From Atrina japonica (Eukaryota > Mollusca > Bivalvia > Pterioida > Pinnidae): DNA of 64,000 nt. The stretch spans positions 803,501 to 867,500 of the forward strand of contig BROG01000007.1 in assembly GCA_030159075.1 (NCBI GenBank). The letters are read 5' to 3'. The notes below the pieces were generated by a model. That model saw nothing but the letters and a program-made list of their open reading frames with translations, ran no database searches and was not told the origin of the DNA. The position numbers and the translations under genes are program-made. Positions 35,484-47,030 of the stretch are shown one piece after another (within the stretch, counting starts at the first letter, position 1; every line of letters begins with the position of its first letter).

Positions 35484-35840
35484 TACAGTCAAACCTTTCT
35501 ATAAAGGCCACTCAAGGTAATAGGCAAAAGTAGCCATTTTAGACAGATGGCCTATAGAAAGAGGTTTATTCAAAGTTGACAAAGGTTATGTTTGAATTTC
35601 CTTTACATGTATAAACACAAACAAAATACAAACATTCACTTTCTGTATACAGCAGAGAAACTTTGCCATAAAGACCATCTAACTGATTGAATCAAATTAG
35701 TCTCATTAGCCAGTTGTTCTCTTAGGTGATGTTCTGGACTTCATTACTATCTTTTTAAGAGATTTTCAAGAGACTGAATATCTACGTTCTTAAATGGTCT
35801 CTTAATCAAGGTGGTCATTAGATGAGGTTTCACTGTATTT
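35484..35840. mobile_element. CAGTCAAACCTTTCTATAAAG-type MITE(s), two joined units
   Basis: The first unit starts ACAGTCAAACCTTTCTATAA with AAGGCCACTCAAGG. A second starts near 35652 (AGCAGAGAAACTTTGCCATA) and ends GAGGTTTCACTGTA. They are probably two adjacent or nested family members. Confidence 0.6.
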
Positions 35841-37770
35841 TGATTGGCAAACAGCTAGGTCCCTTCACAATTTCAGGCAATAATTAAACTTTTGCAAAAA
35901 AAAAATTCATATATATATGATATGTTGAAGCACCCTATAGAGTTTTCCAGTTAAATATAGGTCAGAAAGATGGGCAAAACATATCCCCGAGGTCATGGTT
36001 TTCATAACAATGTCCAGGTTATTAAGTTAACACATTTTTCCAAGTTAATTGAATGTCCAGGTTATTAAGTTAACACATCTTTCCAGGTTCATTGGTGCTT
36101 GTATGTGTATTTTTCCTCTTTAATTTTGTTATTCAGGTGAGAATCTTAAGGTGTAATGGGCCAATTTTAATTTTACACAAGGTACACCTGTATATCTGTG
36201 TCCAGGTGTTTTGATGTAAGGTAAAAGTATCATTTAGAAACATGTGGATCTATCCTCCTTCAAGTGTTAGCATGCCTGTAACCACACACATGTTCACTTC
36301 CCTATTTGGTTTAGTGCTTTTGATCCACACCTGTTATTTTATACAGGTAGGAAATTTACCTGCAATCATCTGTCCAGTTCGTTTGTCCTTCACTTTGCGA
36401 GTACAAACTGATTACTGTACTTTATATACATGTTTATGTCTTCTTCAAGTGTAATTTAACGTAAATTTCATGTATGCGAAGTTGCAGGTGCAGGCTCTTC
36501 TTACTTGCTATCAGACTTTTACATAATTATCTTAATGGAAATTACGTACATCTCCTAGCTAGTTGATACAGAAGGACATACCATACTATAGATTCAAGCC
36601 TTCACCAGGTATCGGTACAGATGTAAAACCAGGTAAAATGTTTCCATTAGAAGCAACCTTGTCGAATTATTTAATTACGTTTAAGAATTGCTATAAGGAT
36701 ACTTTTTTTAGCATCCTGTACTCTAGATTGGTGCACCAGTTGCATTAAACAGTAACATGTGTTTAAGATATTCAAATTCCAACATGGTTCCATAGAGTCT
36801 GCCAGATGTAATTGACGCCAGATGTTTTTTCTAATTTTTGCAATGCAGGTTCCTGGTTTTCAGATCAGGTGGGAGAACTCAGCAAAAGTTTGATAAGCTG
36901 ATCAAAAAGTATGGAAAAAAAACAAGATTTATTTTTGTACAATTTTTGTCTGTTTTTTCCATGTTACAGAGATGGTGGCTTCAATTTTAAATTAAAATCA
37001 CTTGATGTTTTCAGGTTTATTTGTAATAAAGTTTGTATTTTTGTGTGTATACACAAATATATACAGCGCGCAGTCACGATCCCACTTAATGATTTTGATA
37101 ATCAGAATAATAACGAAATAAGAGCTACAAACTAAATCTTTGATGTTGGTAAATTCTACTTTCATTTTAACATGTCTATAGAATCTAAATTAGTTTTAGA
37201 ATCTGCGAAATAAAAAAAGTAAGAAATTATGAAAATCTACATGAATTTTTAGGAATAAAGAATGTTGTACTAAGAGCTTTCAACAAGTCGATCGCTATTA
37301 ATTAATCACTTTGCTTTTTTATCATATCATTTTATCTTGAGCTAAGAATAAATCGTCTTCAGAAATAGATTTCTATTGAATAATTTGCTTTGATTTAAAA
37401 CAATTAGAAACTGGTTAAAACTGCTTTGAAATTGAATAGTTAACTAGTGCCACAAGCACTATTCATAATGATTAAAGATTCAATTTTTAAAGGTAAAGAA
37501 TCTCCTAATAGAAAAAATGTCAATCACAGAGTGTGCACTTGTACAAACACACACAGACACACACACACACATGTACATAAGCACGCACATACAAACATAC
37601 ACAAATAATGTATCTTTTATAAAAATTTCAATTGAATCTTCATTTCTGAGAGTTTGGTGCAGTAAAATTATTCCTTGTTATTTGTTTGTATCATATTACA
37701 ATACAAATATATCATTTTATTTCATTTGATAATTTACGATGTTTTTGTTAGTGTGTGTACCTAAAAAAGT
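35841..37770. other. No gene seen; 48-bp direct duplication at ~36011-36100
   Basis: GTCCAGGTTATTAAGTTAAC plus ACAT occurs twice about 48 bases apart. A (CA)n tract lies near 37540-37570. Several short open frames have no identity. Confidence 0.45.
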
Positions 37771-37771
37771 G

Positions 37772-38869
37772 ATACATTAGAACCCGTCTAAAGAGACCAC
37801 CCCATCTGCCACTGAAATGTGGTCTCTTGAAACAGGAGGTTCCTCGAAAGAGGTTTTATTTAAAAGATTGTTCAGCTGTTTGACTTTTGGAATGTGATCT
37901 CTCAAGACTAGGTGGTCTTTCATGAGAGTGGTATCTAAAGGCAGGTAATCCTTTATGAGAGTGGTCTCTTAAGACAGGTGGTCTTTTATGAGAGTGGTCT
38001 CTCAAGACAGGTGGTCTATTATGAGAATGGTCTCTCAAGACAGGTGGTCTTTTATGAGAATGGTCTCTCAAGACAGGTGGTCTTTTATGAGAGTGGTCTC
38101 TCAAGACAGGTGGTCTTTTATGAGAGTGGTCTCTCAAGATAGGTGGTCTTTTATGAGAGTGGTCTCTCAAGACAGGTGGTCTTTTATTAGAGTGGTCTCT
38201 CAAAACAGGTGGTCTTTTATTAGAGTGGTCTCTCAAGACAGGTGGTCTTTTATGAGAGTGGTCTCTCAAGATAGGTGGTCCATTATGAGAATGGTCTTAA
38301 GACAGGTGGTCTTTTATTAGAGTGGTCTCTCAAAACAGGTGGTCTTTTATTAGAGTGGTCTCTCAAGATGGGTGGTCCTTTATGAGAATGGTATCTCAAT
38401 ACATGTGGTCTTTTATGAGAATGGTCTCTCAAGACAGGTGGTCTATTATGAGAATGGTCTCTCAAGATGGGTGGTCCTTTATTAGAGTGGTCTCTCAAGA
38501 CAGGTGGTCTATTATGAGAGTGGTCTCTCAAGACAGGTGGTCTATTATGAGAATGGTCTCTCAAGATGGGTGGTCCTTTATTAGAGTGGTCTCTCAAGAC
38601 AGGTGGTCTATTATGAGAATGGTCTCTCAAGATGGGTGGTCCTTTATTAGAGTGGTCTCTCAAGACAGGTGGTCCTTTATTAGAGTGGTCTCTCAAGACA
38701 GGTGGTCTATTATGAGAATGGTCTCTCAAGACAGGTTGTCTATTATGAGAATGGTCTCTCAAGATGGGTGGTCTTTTATGAGAGTGGTCTCTCAAGACAT
38801 GTGGTCTTTTATCTCTCAAGGCAGGTGGTCCTTTATGAGAGTGATCTCTCAAGACTGGTTCCACTGTAC
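37772..38869. mobile_element. CAGTGGAACCTG-type MITE, copy 5, with hugely expanded interior
   Basis: The left end CATTAGAACCCGTCTAAAGA and interior CTGCCACTGAAATGTGGTCT, and the right end CTCAAGACTGGTTCCACTGT, are the two halves of a normal ~180-bp family member. Between them lies ~1 kb of 33-bp tandem repeats made from the element's own GTGGTCTCTCAAGACAGG segment. Confidence 0.85.
37885..38850. repeat. 33-bp minisatellite, about 29-30 copies
   Basis: The unit is GAGTGGTCTCTCAAGACAGG plus TGGTCTTTTATGA; variable sites are GAGTGG/GAATGG, GACAGG/GATGGG and TTTTATGAG/CTATTATGAG/TTTATTAG. The 33-bp length and lack of in-frame stops give long open frames on both strands (up to 220 codons +, 193 codons -; minus-strand RDHSHKRPPVL repeats). 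These are artefacts. Confidence 0.97.
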
Positions 38870-39663
38870 TACTACATGTTTCAATAAAATGAAAAATGAC
38901 ATACAGGTCACCATAAATACCTGGTATTCACATGTTGTACATTTCACATATCAATTAACACAGCAAACATCACACCTGCAGTAGTTCAACTTATCTATAA
39001 TCATAATAACTTTATTCCGATATATTGAATTCACATAAAAGTCCCATTCTTCAATTTGTTGCCATTACTGTTATTATAAATGATTTATTCTGTACCATTG
39101 TTTACTGCTTTTGAACATCAGTTTATGTGTCACATGACCCATTAAGCATTTGACCACTGTATTATTTATAAGAGCTCTTCAATCAGTATCATATGACTTT
39201 CAACTTTCACCAACAATGTAAAAATATTTGCCAACTTGTCACCTGTTTCCAGTTACGTGCAATGGACCAAGACTGTATCTGTTTTCGGTTTGTATTTTTA
39301 CTCTGCAGCTATTGTTGAATGGAATAATCCAAATTGAAATTCATGTCTCGTTTGTTCAAAAGCTGAGTAAACATATTACATTAAAAAAAACTGAAAATGA
39401 AAAAAAAAAAACAACTACAAAGCTGTTGTAAAATTTGTTATAATATCATAAAAATATTATGATATAAATTTGTGATAAAATATTAATTGTTAATTTCTGT
39501 AAGCTAAAATAACCACAAATTAGACTTTATCAGTGTTAAATTTCTGTTTTACGTCTATATGATTGTGTTTAATAAGTCAATTTTTGTGACGTTTGAATTT
39601 TTATTTTGAAAATGTTTATATATTTACAACTGCATATGTATGTAGTAAAACTGGATGTATACA
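38870..39663. other. No gene seen
   Basis: AT-rich; TATAATATCATAAAAATATT near 39440-39465 is a short palindrome. Confidence 0.5.
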
Positions 39664-39715
39664 GTGTGTGTGTATGTATATATATATATATTTATTTTTA
39701 TATATATATATATAT

Positions 39716-39758
<43 letters not shown>
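39664..39758. repeat. (GT)n(TA)n microsatellite with ATTTATTTT interruptions
   Basis: TA runs interrupted by two TTTATTTT blocks. Confidence 0.95.
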
Positions 39759-39760
<2 letters not shown>

Positions 39761-39980
39761 AGTTTTTGAAATTCACCAGTCTTACCAGAAAATCCTGTAA
39801 ATTTTACTAAAGTCCAGTGAAATCTATCTGATAACTGGTCCAAATGACTTGTAATTTTCCATTTCATTTCAATTGTGTATATATACAAACCAGTAAAAAA
39901 ATATTTTTGACCAGTGAAATTCCTTTATTCACTGGTCTGGTTGACCAGTAATTTTTTTTTAATTTCAAAATGTCTGATGT

Positions 39981-40130
39981 ACAGTTAAACCTGCTTTAGC
40001 GAACACCTGGTCATTTTTGCTGTCCCCAATAGTACCGTTTGTGTACCGTCAATGTCTATAAAAAGACCACCTCCCTATAAAGACTTTATTGTGTCCCTAA
40101 GGTGGTCTTTGTATACAAGTTTCACTATAT
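39981..40130. mobile_element. CAGTAAAACCTGC-type MITE
   Basis: The left end ACAGTTAAACCTGCTTTAGC, interior CCCAATAGTACCGTTTGTGT, right end ACAAGTTTCACTATA. It is closest to the copy at 11213-11412. Confidence 0.7.
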
Positions 40131-40136
40131 ATATAT

Positions 40137-40318
40137 ACAGTAAAACCTGCTATAGTGGCCACCTCTATATAAGAATCACCTGTCTATAAACGCCAGTTTT
40201 GAAAAGTCCCTTGACTGCATACTTCAACTAAATTGAACCTGTGTATAAGGGTCACCTGCACATAAAGGTCAATATTCTCTGGTCCCTTGGGTGGCTCCTA
40301 TACACAGGTTTTACTGTG
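40137..40318 (+). mobile_element. CAGTAAAACCTGC-type MITE, left partner of inverted pair
   Basis: The left end ACAGTAAAACCTGCTATAGT then GGCCACCTCTATATAAG; the right end CTATACACAGGTTTTACTGT. It reads AAGTCCCTTGACTGCATACT inside. The reverse complement of nearly the whole element occurs at 40947-41130. Confidence 0.8.
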
Positions 40319-40342
40319 TATATATATATATATATATATATA
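40318..40342. repeat. (TA)n microsatellite
   Basis: Twelve TA units directly after the MITE end. Confidence 0.9.
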
Positions 40343-40367
40343 AAAGAATAATATATTTTATACGTAG

Positions 40368-40490
40368 CAGGGATTTTTCTAGGCCGTTTTGGGGTCTGGT
40401 TAAAAGACCCATTCTCAATGTGAAAATTACTTGTATTTCCCCCAAAATATGCTAAAATTCCCAGTTCGGGATGTCATATTAGACAGTAAG
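40368..40490. repeat. Fragment of the GGGATTTTTCTAGGCC dispersed repeat
   Basis: CAGGGATTTTTCTAGGCCGT then AAAAGACCCATTCTCAATG is related to blocks at 6058, 26224 and 46675. Confidence 0.45.
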
Positions 40491-40627
40491 TATAAATAAT
40501 AAAAAATAAGTATTTTTAAAGAAATGTCTCGAATTAAAATTTGTTCAATACTTATTCAGAATTATTCAGGAGACTGAATACTTGTGGTCTCCTAAGTGAG
40601 GTGATCTTTAGCCAAGACTCCATTATA

Positions 40628-40905
40628 TGCACACGTACAAGGGTGTCCGGTTAGCGCAGTGGTTAGCACACTGGCTTTTCACCAATGCAACCCAGGTTTT
40701 GATCCCTAGATTGGACAGGGGGTATGTGAGATGGTATGGCGGTTGACAAGTCGGACAAGTGGTTTTTTTTTTTCCAGGTACTCTGGTTTCTTCCCACAGC
40801 AAGGATCCCCCCCGCACACAAACATCAGAGCCTATGAGACATTTAAATAAGTTGGCAATACTTGCTTGTTAATCAATGTAAGATAAATAAATTTAAACTT
40901 TTAAA
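40628..40905 (+). mobile_element. tRNA-derived SINE of a second family
   Basis: Box A TTAGCGCAGTGG at 40651-40662 and box B-like GGTTTTGATCCC at 40695-40706, spaced as in tRNA. The body contains GGTACTCTGGTTTCTTCCCA and CACACAAACATCAGAGCC, and the end is ATAAATAAATTTAAAC. The body differs from the 58178 family. Confidence 0.8.
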
Positions 40906-40946
40906 CACACACACATATACACAAGTATATATATATATATAGAGAG

Positions 40947-41130
40947 AGTGAAACCTGTATATAGGAGCCACCGAATGGACCAGAAAATATTGACCTTTAT
41001 GTGCAGGTGACCCTTATACAAGTAAGTTCAATTTAGTTGAAGTATGCAGTCAAGGGACTTGGACAAAATGGCCTTTATAAACAGGTATTCCTTATATATA
41101 GAGGTGGCCGCTATAGCAGGTTTACTGTAT
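40947..41130 (-). mobile_element. CAGTAAAACCTGC-type MITE, right partner of inverted pair
   Basis: The left end AGTGAAACCTGTATATAGGA, interior AGTATGCAGTCAAGGGACTT, right end GCTATAGCAGGTTTACTGTA: the inverse of 40137-40318 with modest divergence. Confidence 0.8.
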
Positions 41131-42295
41131 ATTCATGTATGTATATTCACATACTCCACGGATGATAAGACTATTATCTAAGTGCTATCAATCTGTGTAA
41201 ATCATGACACTCATTAGTAATTCAGGAATGTTTCCTGTACATTTAGGAATTTCAGAGATGGTCGGATATATACCCATAAATATAAACAATACCGACAAGC
41301 CCTGGAAACTGATTGCTATATTCTTATAATTATGTAATATACTTCTAAATGCATTCCCTCTATAGTCAAATCTACAAAAGAATACCTTCAAATTATTGAA
41401 TTTGTTACAAAAGTTCTTTATTTCTGAAGTTTGCTGTTGTGAAACTTGGAATGGTTTGGAGGAGAACTGGAGGCTGTAAGCTATGCCTGGGATCACCTGT
41501 TTTAAATCATTCATCATTTCTATAGTAATATGCTAGTAATGAAACAAATAGATACAAGGTACTTGAAAATCTTGGCTCCCTTTTCAAGTTATAATCGTTG
41601 GAAATGAAAAACAAATGGCCATCTCATTTACATTTTCCTGGTCTAAATGCCAGAGTGGTATTAATTATAAGGAGTGTGAGAATCTAATTCTAAGTATTGC
41701 AACAAAAACCATTGTACACACATGGCTCCAATTATTATGTACTGCAAGTCAAGGAAATTTGGAACAATTTTAGAGTTCCCAAAATCTGGGACCCCTGCCC
41801 TATCTTTACTCTACCCTTTAATTGAAAGTGATTGCAGTCAAAATAGTTTTCTGGGAAATTTGGTCAGTGAAAGTGAAATGACTGTTGTGTGTATTTCAGG
41901 GTTATGGGATGAAGGAACATTCCTGCATGGCATTTTATTTATTTGTATTTTTTTTTATGTATAGGCAAGCGTAATTTCATTTGATTGCAAATATGTAAAG
42001 ACAGGAAAAAGAAAATTTCCACAACTTGAATGAAAGCTTATGCCTATGTGAACTTTTATTGTTTTTTGAAAGATTAAAGTTATAACGAACTGTTATGAAA
42101 GTGATTGAGGTCAATGGTTCAGGATTTAAATGTTTTTCAAAAGTAGAAGAAAATTAAGAGAGAATGCTACTTCCTTTTAACCTACTGAACTCTTAATTTT
42201 ATAATTTTCACTCTTGAGATCCAATCCATTTTTCTTTTCTTTTTTTTTTGTATTTCCTTTTCATTCAGTGTGTTTTTTTATCTGATATTTTTGGT
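41131..42295. other. No gene seen
   Basis: A 109-codon minus-strand frame (41188-41517) and an 80-codon + strand frame (41722-41964) were read. Neither has motif, splice context or low-complexity explanation. Confidence 0.45.
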
Positions 42296-42478
42296 TACAG
42301 TGGAAACTATCTTGTGAGACCACTGTTATAAAAAAACACCTGTCTTTTGAGATCAAATTCTAAAAATCAAGAGTTGTATTAATCCTTTGGATAAAATCTC
42401 TTTTGGGTAACCACCTGTCTTGAAATACCACATATCAGTGCCACAAGAGGTGGTCTTTCAAGACAGGTTACACTGTAC
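42296..42478. mobile_element. CAGTGGAACCTG-type MITE, copy 6
   Basis: Ends ACAGTGGAAACTATCTTGTG and AAGACAGGTTACACTGTA; interior ACCACATATCAGTGCCAC. Confidence 0.75.
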
Positions 42479-42853
42479 AACATTCATACGCTTGAAATAC
42501 ATACACATGTATCACTTAAAAACAATTCATCTTTCCCCCCCCCCCAGGGGAATTAGTTTTTCCTTACTGGAGATGGGTTTGGTATGACTACCAAGTGGTT
42601 GCCAAAATGGAGATCCCCATCATGATTTGTGAGTTATGTTTTGTTTATTACATGTAGTGGGATGGCTGACACTTTTACAGCAGACAACACAAGATTCCTA
42701 GATATAATTACATATAGGTCACACACAATATATACCAAAACTTAGGGGATCGTGTGTTAAGTGGTAGTGAAGGCGTTCATGTTTCAGATATGATTATTTG
42801 TATGTATGATAACATTGTGTTGCATGTGTCTACTGGTTTCTCCCACAGGTAGA
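42479..42853. other. No gene seen
   Basis: Contains a poly-C run near 42535-42545; otherwise unremarkable. Confidence 0.45.
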
Positions 42854-42946
42854 TAAACAGATGCTGAAAAACAATGGACTCTTCTGTAAATCAATGACTT
42901 TAAATAGACCGGTCCAAGTATGTCAAGTCAGGGGCAAATGAGTTAA
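42854..42946 (-). mobile_element. TTAA-bounded ~90-bp hairpin MITE, copy 6
   Basis: TGAAAAACAATGGACTCTTC, CCGGTCCAAGTATGTC and AGGGGCAAATGAGTTAA. The left end has decayed. Confidence 0.75.
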
Positions 42947-44177
42947 AGGAATTGGCAAATAATATGTGTCTGGGTCAAATCCTTCCTGACAGATATAGTC
43001 ATTCGTTGGGCCATCACACTGCTGGGTAACCTAGATACAGTAACAGTAATATTTTAATAGGACCATATTATATGGCTGAGTATTAAGAAGGCAATTGGCT
43101 TGAGAGCTGAAGGATGCACAAACCCTTGGATTAGACCTATCATTTCTTTACACAAACTTATAGTTTAGTATAGTATAGTTCTACTAGGATATGATAATAC
43201 ATGTTTACAAACACAGCAACTCTAAATTAAGAAATAACATGGGGGAGGCTAAATTTTGACACAAATTTTTTTTAAGCAAATGTCATGCATGGAATCAGAG
43301 CACAGCTTGTCCTTAAAAATGTGATTGTTCACCCTAGGTGACATTTGAAATAGATGTTAATTCTTTACTTATCTATTATAATGGTTATCTGACTTTGGGT
43401 GGGAAGACCTTAATGGGCATATTGTTATTCTTTTTCTGTTTAACTTGAAATCTTTTTCTCTCAATTTAAATAAACTCCCAGCTGAAACACTTTTTTTAGC
43501 CCAAAAATGTTTTCTGTCTAAATTATCTGTATAGATTAATATACATGTATTTTCAACCCAGCAATGCAAAGAGAAATGCAGAAGTTGCGAGTTATACCAA
43601 TCCCTGTTCATTTTTTCACATAGAATTAGGTATTAATTTTTACCACGACACAATTGAAAGTTTGGTTTATGTAATTCTAGGTTATCAAGCCTACAGATAT
43701 TTCATCATTTTGATAACAAAAAAAATTACACAGATTACAACCTTTTTTTTTTAGCATTTAGTCAATTACAGTAGCATCTCTTAACAGCCCCAGATGTTCA
43801 TTATACCCATGTAATTACATCTTCTTTAATTAAATCTGATATTTTTTATCTCATCTCAACCTGATTTGCATATAACTTACGGAGGGTCCATATGGTTCAT
43901 ATTTCACTGCGGGGTGATGCCATTGTAACTGTTTACTGTTGTTTTTCTATTGTTTAAGTCATGTTTACTGACTTTAAATTTTTTTCCTGTTTAGAGGAAT
44001 ACAACAAGCAGATGATAGATTAGCTAGATCAATATTGACTGTACATAATGTACAAAAATGATAATCTCTTCTTGTAATTTTCTTCCTAGTTTAACAGACT
44101 GTCGGTCCTAGTAAACAGCTGGGGCTAATTTTATTTTATAGTGTTTTTTTTTATTATTGATACAGTATTGATACAGT

Positions 44178-44183
<6 letters not shown>
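42947..44183. other. No gene seen
   Basis: AT-rich non-coding. Confidence 0.5.

Positions 44184-44270
<87 letters not shown>
44184..44270. repeat. (CT)n microsatellite
   Basis: About 43 uninterrupted CT units; the minus-strand Arg-Glu frame is spurious. Confidence 0.98.
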
Positions 44271-44274
<4 letters not shown>

Positions 44275-46674
44275 AGTCTGAGAATATTCTCATCTTGGCC
44301 AACTTAGCCTATCAGATTTCAGAATTAGCCTAAGTTGAGTAAAAAATTTAGTCTCAAGTAATTCTTAAGTTTTGTGGTGACAGACCCATGCAGTTTCTGC
44401 ATAGTAAAAAAAAAAGAAAAAAAACTATCAATTTTAAAAAGTTCAGGCCAATCCAGATTTGAAACCAAACCTTCCGCTTTCCAGACCAAATCTCTATCAC
44501 TGAGCAACATTATTCCATTTATCTTTTTCACATGTTAGTATTAAGATTCATTTAACTTTTCCTTTTGTCATGATTGTATTTGACAGGTGCCCTTTACATG
44601 GAGGTGATCTATATCTATATGACATGTATAACAGTAGTTCCTTATGATGCCCATCTCATTCTTAAATGCATATTTCTCTTTTCCTGTTAATTGTTTTCAA
44701 TTGTTTGATGAATGTGGAAAGAATTTCCTTGATGAGCCCCATGAAATATGCCAATTGTGATAGAAGCAAAGAGCAGCAAATACCATATGTGACAGTTAAA
44801 CTAGTCATTGATCAAAAACATTTGTAGAAGTGAACACAATCAGCTGTTCTCAAGCTATCTGTATGTTGGACAGGCTGTTGATACAGGGACTGGCCTCTGT
44901 CTTACACACACACATATTGCTATTTGAGGCATCAATTTACTGCTTGTATACATCTCTTTAAGTCCAGGAGCTTGTTAGTTATAGTACATTTTTATTTAGC
45001 TCATGCGGCATCTATGAATTGACACCAATTTCTTTTTAAAGAGTTTGGAAATTGTTAGTTCATTTTCTGTGACCTGTTTTGAAATCTGTGTGCATTGTAT
45101 TAGACAGGGAAAAGTGCAGATCATATTTATCCAGTGGTCGTGTTGTTGTTTTTTTGTTTTTTTTTATTTACTCGTTGATGATGCTGATATTTTCAAATGG
45201 ATTTTTTCATGGGTTGTTGATTTTTACAAAGCATTTTGATACACAGGAAAATAAAGTGCAGGTGAGCTTTTTATTGTTATTACCTTTTTTTTCTTTATTT
45301 CTGACGTTTTACTAAATGCTAAAAAAAAAAAATATGAAAATAGGTTATTTCTGTTACCAATTTTGAAGATATGTTAATTCGTATATTAAATCTAATGAAA
45401 ATCATGTTATTTGTCCCGATCTGAGCTCACCACTTTTTTAAAATTTGTCCTTATTTTAACATTTTTTGGGGGGTGGGGGGTATTTATTTGAATTTTTATT
45501 CATTATATACAGTTTATATAAACGTCTTTTATAATAAAACATACATTTTTATTTTATGATGAGGTTTCCTTAGCCATGCACAATGTGAATCTGATAAACA
45601 GTAATAATAGTTATAGTAATGGCTTCCTATATATCACTTAAAATGTTATTTAAAATCCATTTCTCTTTTCATAAAGTTCATGTATATGTAATTTTTTGGG
45701 CAATTTGTCTTTTTCTGACATAAACATAGGATTAAATATTCACCATTCACCGTGTACAGTTACTGTCAATACTCAAGAAATGTGTCTGAACCACTTGTAA
45801 ACAGAGATCGTAGACAAATATTGTAAGTCAATTGGTCTATTGGCATTTAATTTTACAGAAATATCCGAAGAAAGATATCAATTCTCAGCTGTCATAGTCC
45901 CTATTTATCATTCATACTTTAAATTTTCTCGATTTCTATTTTCTACACGAAATTAAACATTAAGTGAGATACGTGTAAAATAAAGTAGAGGAGCTAGAAG
46001 ACTTTACTTTAAGAACAAACACAGGAACAATATTTGACTTAACTAATGTCAGGTGAATCTTGTATTTCAATTTCACCTGTAAAGAAATTGACATTCTAGG
46101 TAAATATACACTAAAAACCAACTGGCAGTCACATACATACTTCATTTAACACAGAATAATGGTTATACCAGCCCTCCCTCTCTGTACAAGCAACGGAATC
46201 CGTGTATTATTGACTTATCGTGCTTGTAACAGAGACTTGATGTTACCGAGTGCAATTCAGTCGTATGGATATATATTTATAAACACATGCACAACACATC
46301 ATTTTCCTTGTTTTCATAGATGTGTAGATGTACAGTTTTTGTAACAACAAAATCGCTCTGCTACTGTGAGAAGAAATTTTATCCCATACAGGATTTCAAC
46401 CTTGGAGAAAATTTATCCATTTGATTTATTGTTTTTTGGATTTATTTGTCAGATCATTAAAAATAGATGATTTCTCCACGGTGAGTAATGAAGAAATTAT
46501 TAAGTAATTTAAGATTGCTAAAGCTGGTCCATATGTATGTTTATTTCACAATTGAAAGAAATAAATTCCCAGCTTTGAAATGACTACTTATTTGAAATTT
46601 TTTCATTTTAAATTTGAGTGAAATTATTTCAAATTTGATTTGATTTGATTTTTTAAATTTAAGCAAACCAGCAG
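44271..46674. other. No gene seen
   Basis: AT-rich sequence with poly-T and poly-A runs. Short hydrophobic frames near 45045-45315 follow T-richness. Confidence 0.5.
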
Positions 46675-47030
46675 CTAATAGACCCTTTTTGGGAAAAGGT
46701 CCTGTACTTTTCAGTTGGGAATTTTATGCCACAATGGGTAATTTGGTAAATTTTAAAAAATTAATTATTTTTAACTATTAATTATAGAAATTGTACTATC
46801 AAAATAAAAAAATTAAGATACAAAACTTGTGATTCATTTATCTCTTTATTAAACTGACAATATGGATTTCATCTGAAGACCTGAAGATATTAATTCAGCA
46901 ATTTTTTTTGGTCTATATATCAAAAGTTAGGTTATGGTGAACATAATTGCGAAATTTTTGCTCAAAATTTGGGAAAATATAGCTGATTTTGTATTGGGAA
47001 TGGGTCATTTTACCGGACCCACATGTTGAT
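46675..47030. repeat. Dispersed repeat with GACCC...GGGTC-like ends
   Basis: The left part ATAGACCCTTTTTGGGAAAA / TTTTCAGTTGGGAATTTTA and right part TTGGGAATGGGTCATTTTAC / CGGACCC are loosely inverted and resemble the blocks at 6058, 26224 and 40368. Confidence 0.45.

Noticed and set aside
37856..38984. Long open frames on both strands (137, 193 and 220 codons) with repeats such as RDHSHKRPPVL
   Set aside because: They come from a 33-bp tandem repeat inside a MITE; a unit divisible by three without stops keeps frames open on both strands.
40645..40715. tRNA gene with box A TTAGCGCAGTGG
   Set aside because: Degenerate B box and no acceptor stem; part of a SINE of a second family.
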